From Calliopsis andreniformis (taxonomy: Eukaryota; Arthropoda; Insecta; Hymenoptera; Andrenidae), in the NCBI RefSeq assembly GCF_051401765.1, contig NW_027480422.1, positions 20,726,001 to 20,790,000 of the forward strand: 64,000 nucleotides of DNA, read 5' to 3'. Shown here in pieces: positions 26,174-38,800 of the stretch (position 1 is its first letter; the number at the start of each line of letters is the position of its first letter). The notes beneath the pieces are model-generated. The model was given only the letters and a program-made list of their open reading frames with translations, ran no database searches and was not told the origin of the DNA. The position numbers were made by a program, and so were the translations under genes.

Positions 26174-26586
26174 TGTGAAAGTTATGGTCATTTCTACGTT
26201 CCGGGCAACCTAGGCTTCACCCTAGGGCGTTGTTCCACCAAATCGATAGTTAGTGCCTAAGAAGTCAACGCCAGAAGCATAAAATGCAATATAAATACAA
26301 CAGCTTTTCAATCGTATATAATGTATATTTGGAAACAGTGTGAAAGTAAACGTCATTTCTACGTTCGGGGCAACCTAGGCTTAACTGTAGGGCGTTGCTC
26401 CACCAGATCGCATAGTTAGGGACATAGAATTTAACGCCAGAAGCATAAAATACAATAAATATAGAACAGTTTTTTCATCGTATAACACGAATAATTGTAA
26501 CCAGAGTGAAAGTAATGGTCATTTCTACGTTTCGGTCGACCTAGGCTTCACTCTTGGGCGTTGCTCCACCAGACCGAATAGCTAGG

Positions 26587-28160
26587 GCCTTAGAAGTCAA
26601 CGCCGGAAACCTAAAATACAATTAAAATACAACAGTTTTTCTATCGTATAACGGGTATAATTGCAACAAATGAGAAGGTGATGGCCATTTCCACGTTCCG
26701 GGCAACCTGGGGTTCACTCTAGGGCGTTGGTCCACCAGATCCAATAGTTAGGGCCTAAGAAGTCAACGATAGAAGCACCAAATACAAAATAAATAGAACA
26801 GTTTTTCCATTGCATAAAATGAATAATTGAAACCAGTGTGAAAGTTATGGTCATTTCTACGTTCCGGGCACCATAGGCTTCACTCTTGGACGTTACCCCA
26901 CCAGATCGAATAGCCAGGACCTTAGAAGTCAAAGCCAGAAGCAGAAAATACAATAAAAATACAACAGTTTTTCCATCGTATAACAGGAATAACAGCAACC
27001 ATAGTGAAGGTGATGGTCACTTCTAAGTTCCGGGCAACCTAGGCTTCACTCTAGAGCGTTGCACCACCAGATCGAATAGTTAGGGCCTAAGAATTCAACG
27101 CCAGAAGCACCAAATACAAAATAAATACAACAGTTTTTCCATCGTATAAAACGAATAATTGCAACCAGTGTGAATGTAATGGTCATTTCTACGTTCCGGG
27201 CAACCTAGGCATCACTATAGGGCGTTGGCCCAACAGATCCAATAGTTAGGGCCTAAGAAGTCAACGCCAGGAGCACCAAATGCAAAATAAATACAACAGT
27301 TTTTCCATCGTATAATACGAATAATTGCAATCAGTATGAAAGTGATGGTCAGTTCCACGATTCGGGCAACCTAGGCTTCACTCTAGGGCGTTGTTGCACC
27401 AGATCGAATAGTTAGGGCCTAAGAAGTCAACGCCAGAAGCATAAACTGCAATTTAAATGCAACAGTTTTTCCATTGTATAAAATGAATAGTTGCAAACAG
27501 TGTGGAAGTAATGGTTATTTCTACGTTCCGGGCAACCTAGGCTTCACGCTAGGGCGTTGCTCCACGACATCGAATAGCTACGGCCTTAGGAGTCAACGCC
27601 AGAGGCACAACATACAATATAAGTACTTCAGTTTTTCCATCGTATAAAACGAATAATTGCAATCAGTATGAAGGTTATGGTCATTTCTACGTTCCGGGCA
27701 GCCTAGGCTTCACCCTAGGCGTTGCTCCACCAGATCCAATAGTTAGGGCCTAAGAAGTAAACGCCAGATGCATAAAGTACAATAAAGATCCAACAGTCTG
27801 TCCATGGTATAACAGGAATAATTGCAACCAGTGTGAAAGTAATGGTCGTTTCTACGTTCCGGGCAACCTAGGCTTCACCCTAGGGCGTTGCTCCACCATA
27901 TCCAATAGTTTGGACCTAAGAAGTCAACTACAGAAGCATAAAATACAATAAAAATACAACAGTTTTTCCATCGTATAACAGGAATAACAGCAACCATAGT
28001 GAAGGTGATGGTCACTTCTAAGTTCCGGGCAACCTAGGCTTCACTCTAGAGCGTTGCACCACCTGATCGAATAGTTAGGGCCTAAGAATTCAACGCCAGA
28101 AGCACCAAATACAAAATAAATACAACAGTTTTTCCATCGTATATAACGAATAGTTGCAAC
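26587..28160 (+). repeat. Duplicated monomers, 2157- and 995-bp offsets
   Basis: The left part repeats 24430-25000. The monomer with AATAACAGCAACCATAGTG and CACTTCTAAGTTCCGGG at 26986 recurs at 27981, an offset of 995 bp (6 monomers less 1 bp), with about 180 bp of close match. Confidence 0.82.
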
Positions 28161-30702
28161 CAGTGTGAAAGTAATGGTGATTTCTACGTTCCGGGCAACT
28201 TAGGCATCACTCTAGGGCGTTGTTCCACCAGAGCGAATAGTTAGGGCCTAAGACGTCAACGCCTTAAGCATAAAATACGATATATGTACAACAGTTTTTC
28301 CATCGTATAAAACGAATTATTGCAACCAGTATGAAAGTTATGGTCGTTTCTACGTTCCGGGCAACCTAGGCATCACCCTAGAGTGTTGCTCCACCACATC
28401 GAATAGCTACGGCATTAGAAGTTAAAGCCAGAAGCATAAAATGCAATAAAAATACAAGAGTTTGTCCATCGAATAACAGGAATAATTGTAACCAGTGTGA
28501 AAGTGATGGTCATTTCTACGTTCCGGGCAACCTAGCCATCACTGTTGGGCGTTGGTCCACCAGATCCAATAGTTAGGGCCTAAGAAGCCAACGCCAGGAG
28601 CATCAAATACAAAATAAATACAACAGTTTTTCCATCGCAAGACAGGAATAATTGCAACCAGTGGGAAAGAAATGGCTATTTCTACATTCAGTGCAACCTA
28701 GGTTTCACTCTAGGGCGTGCTCCACCAGATCGAATAGTTAGGGGCTTAGAAAACAAGGCCAGAAGCATAAAATACAGTAAAAATACAACAGGTTGTCTAT
28801 TGTACAAAACGAATAATTGCAACCAGTGTGAGAGTAATGGTCATCTCTACGTTCCGGGCAACATAGGCTTCACTCTTGGACGTTGCTCCAAGAGATCGAA
28901 TAGCTAGGACCTTAGAAGTCAACGCCAGAAGCATAGAATACAATATAAATACAACAGTTTTTCCATTGTATAAAATGAATAATTGCAAACAGTGTGAAAG
29001 TAATGGTCATTTCTACGTTCCGGGCAACCTAGGCTTCACTCTAGGCCGTTGCTGCACCACATCGAATAGCTACGGCCTTAGAAGTCAACGCCATAACTAT
29101 AAAAAACAATATAAATACAAGAGTTTTTCCATTGTATAAAATGAATAATTGCAAAAAGTGTGGAGGTAATGGTCATTTCTACTTTCCGGGCAACCTAGTC
29201 TTCACTCTTGGACGCAGCCCAACGAGATCGAATAACTAGGACCTTAGAAGTCAACTCCAGAAGCATAAAATACAATACAAATACATCAGTTTTTCCATCG
29301 TATAAAACCAATAATTGCAACCAGTATGAAAGTGATGATCATTTCTACGTTCCGTGCAGCCTAGGCTTCACTCCAGGGCGTTGCTCCACCAGATCGAATA
29401 GCTAGGGCCTTAGAAGTCAACGCCCGTTACATAAAATACAAAATAAGTACAACAGTTTTTCCATCGTATAGCATGAATAACTGCAAGCAGTGCGAAAGTA
29501 ATGGTCATTTCTACGTTCCGGGCAACCTAGGCTCCATTCTAGGGCGTTGTTCCACCAGATCGAACAGTTAGGGCCTTAGAAGTCAACGCCAGAAGCATGA
29601 GACACAATAAAAATACAACAGTTTTTCCATCGTATAGCATGAATAATTGCAACCAGTGTGAAGGTAATGGTCATTTCTACGTTCCGGGCAACCTAGTCTT
29701 CACTCTAGGGCGTTGTTCCACCAGATCGAATAGTTAGGGCCGAAGAAGTCAACGCCAGAAGCATAAAATACAATATGAATCCAACAGATTTTCCATCGTA
29801 TAACAGGAGTAATTGCAACCAGTGTGAAATATATTGTCATTTCTACGTTCCGTGCGACCTAGGCTTCACTCTGGGGCGTTGGTCCACCAGATCGAATAGT
29901 TAGGGCCTAAGAAGTCAACGCCAGAAGCATAAAATACGAAATATATGCAATAGTTTTTCCATCATCTAAAACGAATAATTGAACGGCTGTCAATGGTGTG
30001 GTCATTTCTACGTTCCGGGCAATCTAGGCTTCACCCTAGGGCGCTGCTCCACCAGATCGAATAGTTAGGGCCTTAGAAGTCAACGCCGGAAGCTTAAAAT
30101 ACAAAATTAATACAACAGTTTTTCCATTGTATAAAACGAGTAATAGCAACCAGTGTGAAAGTAATGGCCTTTTCGACGTTTCGTGCAAAATAGGCTTCAC
30201 TCTTGGACGTTGCGCCACGAGATCGTATAGCTAGGACCTTAGAAGTCAACGCCAGAGGCGTAAAATACATTAAATATGCAACAGTCTGCCCATCGTATTG
30301 CACGAATAATTGCAACCAGAATGAAAGTAATGGTCATTTCTACGTTTCGGGCAACCTAGGCTCCACTCTAGGGCGTTGCGTCACCAAATCGAATAGCTAG
30401 GGCCTCAGAAGTCAACGCCAGGAGCATAAAATACAATATAAATACAACAGATTTTCTATCGTATAAAACGAATAATTGCAACCAGTATGAAAGTTATGGT
30501 CATTTCTACGTTCTGGGCAACCTAGGCTTCACTCTAGGGCGTTCCTCAACCATAGCAAATAGCTACAGCCCTAGGAGACAACGCCATAACCATAAAATAC
30601 AATATAAATACAACAGTCTTTCCGTCGTATAAAATGAATAATTGCAACCAGTGTGAAAGTAATGGTCATTTCTACGTTCCGGGCAACCTAGGCTTCACTC
30701 TA

Positions 30703-30868
30703 GGGCGTTGCTCCACCAGATCGAATAGTTAGGTCCTAAGAATTCAACGCCAGAAGCATAAAATACAATATAAATACAACAGTTTTTCCCTTGTATAACA
30801 GGTTAAATTGCAACCAGTGTGAAAGCTATGGTCATTTCTACATTCCGGGCAACCTAGGCTTCACTCTA
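30703..30868 (+). repeat. Representative 166-bp satellite monomer
   Basis: This copy is close to the majority sequence and serves as a map. Monomer positions 1-50 are GC-richer and hold GGCGTTG (2-8), the TTAGGGCC-like segment (27-34) and CAACGCC (43-49). Positions 51-110 are an AT-rich core with AAATACAATATAAATAC and a T-run followed by CC. Positions 107-130 hold TTGCAACCAGTGTGAAAG and a variable stretch. Positions 129-156 hold the best conserved block, GGTCATTTCTACGTTCC followed by GGGCAACCTAGG. Positions 157-166 lead into the next monomer. Most variation between copies falls at positions 26-62, 81-104 and 118-128. Confidence 0.95.
30704..30751. repeat. 7-bp inverted repeat GGCGTTG/CAACGCC in monomer
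   Basis: GGCGTTG (monomer 2-8) and its exact complement CAACGCC (monomer 43-49) are separated by 34 nt. The pair is intact in many of the monomers. The left arm overlaps the right arm of the junction dyad, so the two hairpins would be mutually exclusive. Confidence 0.65.
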
Positions 30869-30877
30869 GGGCGTTGC
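30849..30877. repeat. Conserved imperfect dyad across monomer junction
   Basis: GCAAC-CTAG at monomer positions 147-155 is complementary to CTAG-(GGC)-GTTGC, which starts at position 164 and ends at position 9 of the next monomer. This gives a 9-bp stem with one 3-nt bulge and an 8-nt loop (GCTTCACT). The two arms lie in the best conserved part of the monomer and recur with small changes in most copies. Dyads are common in centromeric satellites and have been proposed to form non-B DNA; a function here is inference. Confidence 0.7.
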
Positions 30878-31929
30878 TCCACCACATCAAATAGTTAGGG
30901 CCTTAGAAGTCAATGCCAGAAGCATAAACTGCAATATAAATACAACAGTTATTCCACTGTATAATATGAATAATTGCAAACAGTGTGGAAGTAATAGTCA
31001 TTTCTACGTTCCGGGCAACCTAGGCTTCACCATAGGGCATTGCTCCACCACATCGAATAGCTACGGCCTTAGAATTCAACGCCTGAAGCATAAAATATAA
31101 TATAAATACAACGGCCTTTCCATCGTATAACAGGAATAATTGCAACCAGAGTGAAGGTGATGGTCATTTCTACGTTCCGGGCAAACTAGGCTTCGCTCTT
31201 GGGCGTTGCTCCATCAGATCGAATAGCTAGGGCCTAAGAAGTCAACGCCAGAAGCATAAAATAAAATAAAAATACAACAGTTTTGCCATCGTATAAAACG
31301 AATAATTGCAACCAGTATGAATGTTATGGTCATTTCTACGTTACGGGCAACCTAGACATCACACTAGGGCGTTGGTCCACCAGATCGTACAGCTAGGGAC
31401 TTAGAATTCAACGCCAGAAGAGCAAAATACAACATAAGTACAACAGTTTTACCATCGTACAAAATGAATAATTACAAGCAGTGTGAAAGCAATGGTCATT
31501 TATACGTTCCGGGCAATCTAGGCTTCACTGTAGGGCGTTGCTCCACCAGATCGAATAGTTAGGGCCTTAGAAGTCAACGCCCGATGCATGAAATACAAAA
31601 TAAAGAGAACAGTTTTTCCATTGTATAGAACGAATAATTGCAACCAATGTGAAAGTAATGGTCAGTCCTACGTTCCGGGCAACCTAGGCTTCGCTGATGG
31701 GCGTTGCTCCTCCAGATCGAATAGTTAGGGCCTTATAAGTCAACTCCCGAAGCATAAAATACAAAATAAATAGAACAGTTTTTCCATTGTATAAATCGAA
31801 TAATTGCAACCAGTGTGAAAGTTATGGTCATCTCTACGGTCCGGGCAACCTAGGCTTAACACTAGGGCGTTGCTCCACCAGGTCGAATAGTTAGGGCCTA
31901 AGAAGTCAGCGCCAGAAGCATAAAATTCA

Positions 31930-33060
31930 AAATAGATAGAACAGCTTTTCCATGGTATATAATGTATATTTGCAAACAGTGTGAAGGTAGTGGTCATTTC
32001 TACGTTCAGGGCAACCTAGGCTTCACTCCAGGGCGGTGCTCCACCAGATCAAATAGTTAGGGCCTAAGAAGTCAACGCCGGAAGCTTAAAATACAATATA
32101 AATACAACAGCTTTTCCATCGTATATAATGTATATTTGCAAACAGTGTGAAACTAACGGTCATTTCTACGTTCCGGGCAACCTAGACTCCACTCTACGGC
32201 GTTGCTCCACCAGATGGAATAGTTAGGGACTTAGAATTCGACGCCAGAAGCATAAAATACAACATAAGTACAACAGTTTTTCCATCGTATAACAGGAATA
32301 ATTGCAACCAGTGTGAAAGTACAGGTCAGTTCTACGTTCCGGGCAACCTAGGCTTCACCCCTGGGCGTTGCTCCGCCAGATCCAATAGTTAGGACCCAAG
32401 AAGTCAGCGCCAGAAGCATAAAATACAAAATAGATACAACAGTTTTTCCATCGTATAGCATGAATAATTGCAACCAGAGTGAAATTAATGGACATTTCTA
32501 CGTTTCGGGCGACCTAGGCTTCACTCTAGGGCGTTGCTCCACCATATCGAATAGCTAGGGCCTTAGAAGTCAACGCCCGAAACATAAAATACATCAAAAA
32601 TGCAACAGTTTTTCCATCGTATAACTGGCATAATTGCAACCAGTGTGAAAGATATGGTCATTTCTACGTTGCGGGCAACCCAGGCTTCACTCTAGGGCGT
32701 TGCTCCACCACATCCAACAGTTAGGGCCTAAGAAGTCAACGCCAGAAGCACCAAATACAAAATAAATACAACAGTTTTTCCATCGTATAAAACGAATAAT
32801 TGAAATCAGTGTGAGGGTTATGGTCATTTCTACGTTCCGCGCAGCCTAGGCTTCACCCATGGGCGTTGCTCCACCAGATCCAATAGTTAGGACCTAAGAA
32901 GTCTGCGCCAGAAGCATAAAATACAAAATAGATACAACAGCTTTTCCATGGTATATAATGTATATTTGCAAACAGTGTGAAGGTAGTGGTCATTTCTACG
33001 TTCAGGGCAACCTAGGCTTCACTCCAGGGCGGTGCTCCGCCAGATCAAATAGTTAGGGCC
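31930..33060 (+). repeat. Six-monomer spaced duplicate, 996 bp
   Basis: The monomer with CATGGTATATAATG, GAAGGTAGTGG and CCAGGGCGGTGCTCC at 31951 recurs at 32947, an offset of exactly 996 bp (6 x 166). The intervening monomers are of other types. Confidence 0.82.
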
Positions 33061-33599
33061 TAAGAAGTCAACTCCAGAAGCATAACATACAATATAAATA
33101 CAACAGCTTTTCCATTGTATAAACCGAATAATTGCTACCAGTGTGAAAGTTATGGACATTTCTACGTTCCGGGCAACCTAGGCTTCACCCTAGGGCGATA
33201 CTCCAGCAGATCCAATAGTTAGGACCTCAGAAGTCAACGGCCGAAGCATAAAATACAATAAAAATACAACAGTTTTTCCATCGTTTAACAGGAATAATTG
33301 CAACAAGCCTGAACGTAATGGTCATTTCTACGTTCCGGGTAATCTAGGCATCTCTCTAGGGCGTTGCTCAACCAGATCGAATAGTTAGGGCCTAAGAAAT
33401 CAACGCCAGAAGCATAAAATACAATAGAAATGCAACAGTTTTTCCGTCGTATAACAGGAATAATTGCAACCAGTGTGAAAGATATGGTCATTTCTACGAT
33501 CCAGGCAACCTAGGCTTCACTCCAGGGCGTTACTGCACCACATCGAATAGCTACGGCCTTAGAAGTCAACGCCAGAAGGTTAAAATACAATATGAATAC
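33061..33599 (+). repeat. Divergent monomers, middle domain
   Basis: Three to four ordinary monomers. Includes a CAACAAGCCTGAACG variant near 33301 that is related to copies near 62.5 and 63.5 kb. Confidence 0.7.
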
Positions 33600-34790
33600 A
33601 ACAGATTGTCCATCGTATAACAGGAATAATTGCAACCAGTGTGAAAGTGATGGTCATTTCTACGTTCCGGGCAACCTAGGCTTCACTCTAGGGCGTTGCT
33701 CCACCAGGTCGAATAGTTAGGGCCTTAGAAAACAACGCCAGACGCGTAAAATGCAATAAAAACACAACAGCTTTTCCATCGTATAAAAGGTATAATTGCA
33801 ACCAATGTGAAAGTAATGGTCATTTCTACGTTCCGGGCAACATAGGCTTTATTCTTGGACGTTGCCCCACCGAATCGAAAGGTTAGGGCCTAAGAAGTCA
33901 AGGCCAGAAGCATAAAATAAAACAAAGTTACAACAGTTTTTCAATCGTATAAAACGAATTATTGCAACCAGTATGAAAGTTATGGTCATTTCTACGTTCC
34001 GGGCAACCTAGGCTTCAATCTAGAGTGTTGCTCCACCACATCGAATAGAAACGGCATTAGAAGTTAAAGCCAGAAACATGAAATACAATAAAAATACAAG
34101 AGTTTTTCCATCGAATAACAGGAATAATTGCAACCAGTGTGAAAGTGATGGTCATTTCTACGTTCCGGGCAACCTAGGCATCACTATAGGGCGTTGGTCC
34201 ACCAGATCCAATAGTTAGAGCCTAAGAAGTCAACGCCAGGAGCACTAAATACAAAACAAATACAACAGTTTTTCCATCGTATAAAACGAATAATTGCAAC
34301 CATTCTGAAAATAATGGCCATTTCTGCGGTCCGGGCATGCTAGGCTTCACTCTGGGGCGTTGGTCCATCAGATTCAATAGTTAGGGCCTAAGAAGTCAAC
34401 GCCAGAAGCATAAAGTACAATAAAAATCCAAAAGTTTGTCCATCGTATAACAGGAATAATTGCAACCAGTGTGGAAGATATGGTCATTTCTACGTTCCGG
34501 GCAACCTAGGCTTCACTCTAGGGCGTTGCTCGACCACATCGAATAGCTATGGCCTTAGAAGTCAACGCCAGATGCATTAAATACAATATAAACACAACGG
34601 CTTTTCCACCGTATAACAGGAATAATTGCAACCAGTGTGAAAGTGATGGTCATTTCTACGTTCCGGGCAACCTAGGCTTCACTCTAGGGCGTTGCTCCAC
34701 CAGGTCGAATAGTTAGGGCCTTAGAAAACAACGCCAGACGCGTAAAATGCAATAAAAACACAACAGCTTTTCCATCGTATAACGGGAATA
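33600..34790 (+). repeat. Six-monomer spaced duplicate, 996 bp
   Basis: GACGCGTAAAATGCAATAAA at 33741 recurs at 34737, exactly 996 bp later, with about 150 bp of near-identical upstream sequence. The last TTGGACGTTG-type monomer of the window is at 33855. Confidence 0.82.
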
Positions 34791-35029
34791 ATTGCAAGCA
34801 GTGTGAAAGTGATGGTCATTTCCACGTTACTGGCAACCTAGGCTTCACTCTTAGGCGTTGGTCCACCAGATCCAATAGTTAGGGCCTAAGAAGTCAACGC
34901 CAGAAGCGCCAAATACAAAATAAATACAACAGTTTTTCCATCGTATATAACGAATAATCGCAAACAGTGTGAAGGTAATGGTCATTTCTACGTTCCGGGC
35001 AACCTAGGCTTCACTCTAGAGCGTTGTTC
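34791..35029 (+). repeat. Monomers at left-right domain boundary
   Basis: Ordinary monomers. The stretch with CACGTTACTGGCAACC near 34831 is related to 40628, inside the large duplicated block. Confidence 0.7.
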
Positions 35030-35820
35030 CACCAGATCGAATAGTTAGGGCCTTAGAAGTCAACGCCCGAAGCATAAAATACAAAATAAATAGAACAGTT
35101 TTTCCATTGTATAAATCGAATAATTGCAACCAGTGTGAAAGTTATGGTCATTTCTACGTTCCGGGCAACCTAGGCTTTACACTAGGGCTTTGCTCCACCA
35201 GGACGAATAGTTAGGGCCTAAGAAGTCAACGCCAGAAGCATAAAATACAATATAAGTACAACAGCTTTTACATCGTATATGATGTATATTTGCAAACAGT
35301 GTGAAAGTAAAGGTCATTTCTACGTTCCGGGCAACCGAGGCTTAACTGTAGGGCGTTGGTACACCAGAACGCATAGTTCGGGACTTAGAATCTAACGCCA
35401 CAAGCATAAAATACAATAAAAACGCTACACTTCTTCCATCGTATAACCGGAATAATTGCAACCGGTGTGAAGGTACAGGTCATTTCTACGTTCCGGGCAA
35501 CCTAGGTTTCGCTCTAGGGCGTCATTCCACCAGATCGTTTAGTTAGGGCCTAAGAATTCAACGCCAGAAGCACCAAATACAAAATAAATACAACAGTTTT
35601 TCCATCGTCTAAAACGAATAATTGCAACCAGTGTGAAAGTAATGGTCATTTCTACGTTCCGGGCAACCTAGGCATCACTATAGGGCGTTGGTCCACCAGA
35701 TCCAATAGTTAGGGCCTAAGAAGTCAACGCCAGAAGCACCAAATACAACACAAATACAACAGTTTTTCCATCGTAAAAACGAATAATTGCAACCAGTGTG
35801 CAAGTAATGGTGATTTCTAC
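35030..35820 (+). repeat. 790-bp block, copy 1 of 2 (offset 6801)
   Basis: Nearly identical to 41831-42621. Both contain GGGCTTTGCTCCACCAGGACG (35185 and 41986), a TACACCAGAACGC monomer and a TTTAGTTAGGGCC monomer. The start of the window (1 to about 360) is a third member. It abuts the 6-kb duplicate directly at 35820/35821. Confidence 0.9.
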
Positions 35821-38800
35821 TTCCCGTGCAACCTAGGCTTAACTCCAGGGTGTTGTTCCACCAGATCGAATAGTTAGAGACTTTGAATACAACGCCAGAA
35901 GCATAAAATACAATAAAAATGCAACAGGTTATCCAACGTATAACAGGAAAGCTGCAACCAGTGTGAAAGTACTAGTCATCTCTATGTTCCGGGTAACCTA
36001 GGCTTCACTCTAGGGCGTTCCTCCACCAGATCGAATAGCTAGGGACTTAGAATTCAACGCCAGAAGAATAAAATACAACATAAGTATAACAGTTTTTCCA
36101 TCGTATAAAATGAATAATTGCAAGCAGTGTGAAGGTAATGGTCATTTCTACGTTCCGGGCAACCTATGCTTCACTCTAGGGCGTTTCTCCACCACATCTA
36201 ATAGCTGCGGCCTTAGAAGTCAACGCCAGAAGCATAAAATACAATATAAATACAACAGTTTTTCAATCGTATAACAGGAATAATTGCAAACAGTGTGAAA
36301 GTAAAGGTCATTTCTACGTTCCGGGCATCCTAGGCTTCACTCTAGGGAATTGCACCACCACATCGAATAGCTACGGCCTTAGAAGTCAACGCCATAACTA
36401 TAAAAAACAATATAAATACAACAGTTTTAGCATTGTATAAAATGAATAATTGCAAACAGTGTGGATGTAATGGTCATTTCTACTTTCCGGGCAACCTAGG
36501 CTTCACTCTAGAACATTGCTCCACCAGATCGAACAGTTAGGGCCTAAGAAGACAACTCCAGAAGCATAGAATACAATATAAATACAACAGCTTTTCCATC
36601 GTATGTAATGTATATTTGCAAACAGTGCAAAAGTAAAGGCCATTTCTACGTTCCGGGCAACCTAGGCTTCACTCTAGGGCGTTGTTCCACCAGATCGAAT
36701 AGTTAGGGCCTAAGAAGTCAACGCCAGAAGCATAAAATACAATATAAAGACAACAGCTTTTCCATCGTATATAATGTATATTTGCAAACAGTATGAAAGC
36801 AAAGGTCATTTCTACGTTCCGGGCAACCTAGGCTTAACTGTAGGGCGTTGCACCACCAGATTGAATAGTTAGGGCCTTAGAAGTCAACGCCCGAATCATG
36901 AAATACAAAATCAATAGAACAGTATTTTCATTGTATAGAACGAATAATTGCAACCAGTGTTAAAGTTATGGTGATTTCTACGTTCCGGGCAACCTTGGCT
37001 TAACTCCAGGGCGTTTCTCCACCAGATCGAATAGTTAGGGACTTTGAATACAACGTCAGAAGCATAAAATACAATAAAAATGCAGCAGGTTTTCCAACGT
37101 ATAACAGGAAAGCTGCAACCAGTGTGAAAGTACTAGTCATCTCTATGTTCCGGGTAACCTAGGCTTCACTCTAGGGCGTTCCTCCACCAGATCGAATAGC
37201 TAGGGACTTAGAATTCAACGCCAGAAGAATAAAATACAACATAAGTATAACAGTTTTTCCATCGTATAAAATGTATAATTGCAAGCAGTGTGAAGGTAAT
37301 GGTCATTTCTACGTTCCGGGCAACCTATGCTTCACTCTAGGGCGTTTCTCCACCACATCTAATAGCTGCGGCCTTAGAAGTCAACGCCAGAAGCATAAAA
37401 TACAATATAAATACAACAGTTTTTCAATCGTATAACAGGAATAATTGCAAACAGTGTGAAACTAAAGGTCATTTCTACGTTCCGGGCATCCTAGGCTTCA
37501 CTCTAGGGCATTGCACCACCACATCGAATAGCTACGGCCTTAGAAGTCAACGCCATAACTATAAAAAACAATATAAATACAACAGTTTTAGCATTGTATA
37601 AAATGAATAATTGCAAACAGTGTGGACGTAATGGTCATTTCTACTTTCCGGGCAACCTAGGCTTCACTCTAGGGCGTTGTTCCACCAGATCGAATAGTTA
37701 GGGCCTAAGAAGTCAACGCCAGAAGCATAAAATACAATATAAATACAACAGCTTTTCCATCGTATATAATGTATATTTGCAAACAGTGTGAAAGCAAAGG
37801 TCATTTCTACGTTCCGGGCAACCTAGGCTTAACTGTAGGGCGTTGCACCACCAGATCGAATAGTTAGGGCCTTAGAAGTCAGCGCCCGAATCATGAAATA
37901 CAAAATCAATAGAACAGTATTTTCATTGTATAGAACGAATAATTGCAACCAGGGTTAAAGTTATGGTGATTTCTACGTTCCGGGCAACCTTGGCTTAACT
38001 CCAGGGCGTTTCTCCACCAGATCGAATAGTTAGGGACTTTGAATACAACGTCAGAAGCATAAAATACTATAAAAATGCAACAGTTTTTCCATTGTATAAC
38101 AGGAATAACTGCAACCAGTGTGAAAGTACTGGACCTTTCTACGTTCCGGGTAACCTAGGCTTCACTCTAGGGCGTTGCTCCACCAGATCGAATAGCTAGG
38201 GACTTAGAATTCAACGCCTGAAGAGTAAAATACAACATAAGTACAACAGTTTTACCATCGTATAAAATGAATAATCGCAAACAGTGTGAAGGTAATGGTC
38301 ATTTCTACGTTCCGGGCAACCTAGGCTTCACTCTAGGGCGTTTCTCCACCAGATCGAATAGTTAGGGCCTAAGAATTCAACGCCAGAAGCATAAAATACA
38401 ATATAAATGCAACAGTTTTTCCCTTGTATAACAGGAATAATTGCAACCAGTGTGAAAGCTATGGTCATTTCTACATTCCGGGCCACCTAGGGTTGACTGT
38501 AGGGCGTTGCTCCACCACATCGAATAGCTACAGCCTTAGAATTCAACGGCTGAAGCATAAAATACAAAATAAATACAACAGTTTTTACATCGTATAGCCA
38601 GAATAATTGCCACCAGTGTGAAAGTGATGGTCACTTCTTCATTCCGGGCAACCTAGGCTTCACTCTAGGGCGTTGCTCGACTACATCGAATAGATATGGC
38701 CTTAGAAGTCAATGCCAGAAGCATTATATACAATATAAATACAACAGCTTTTCCACCGTATAACAGGAATAATTGCAAACAGTGTGAAAGATATGGTCAT

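Larger units (their letters stand above)
28161..31929 (+). repeat. Divergent monomers without clear higher-order unit
   Basis: About 23 monomers with individually different variants and no long duplicate seen by eye. The last clear TTGGACGTTG-type copies of the left domain become sparse here (28875, 29209, 30205). No gene, RNA or mobile element is visible. Confidence 0.75.
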
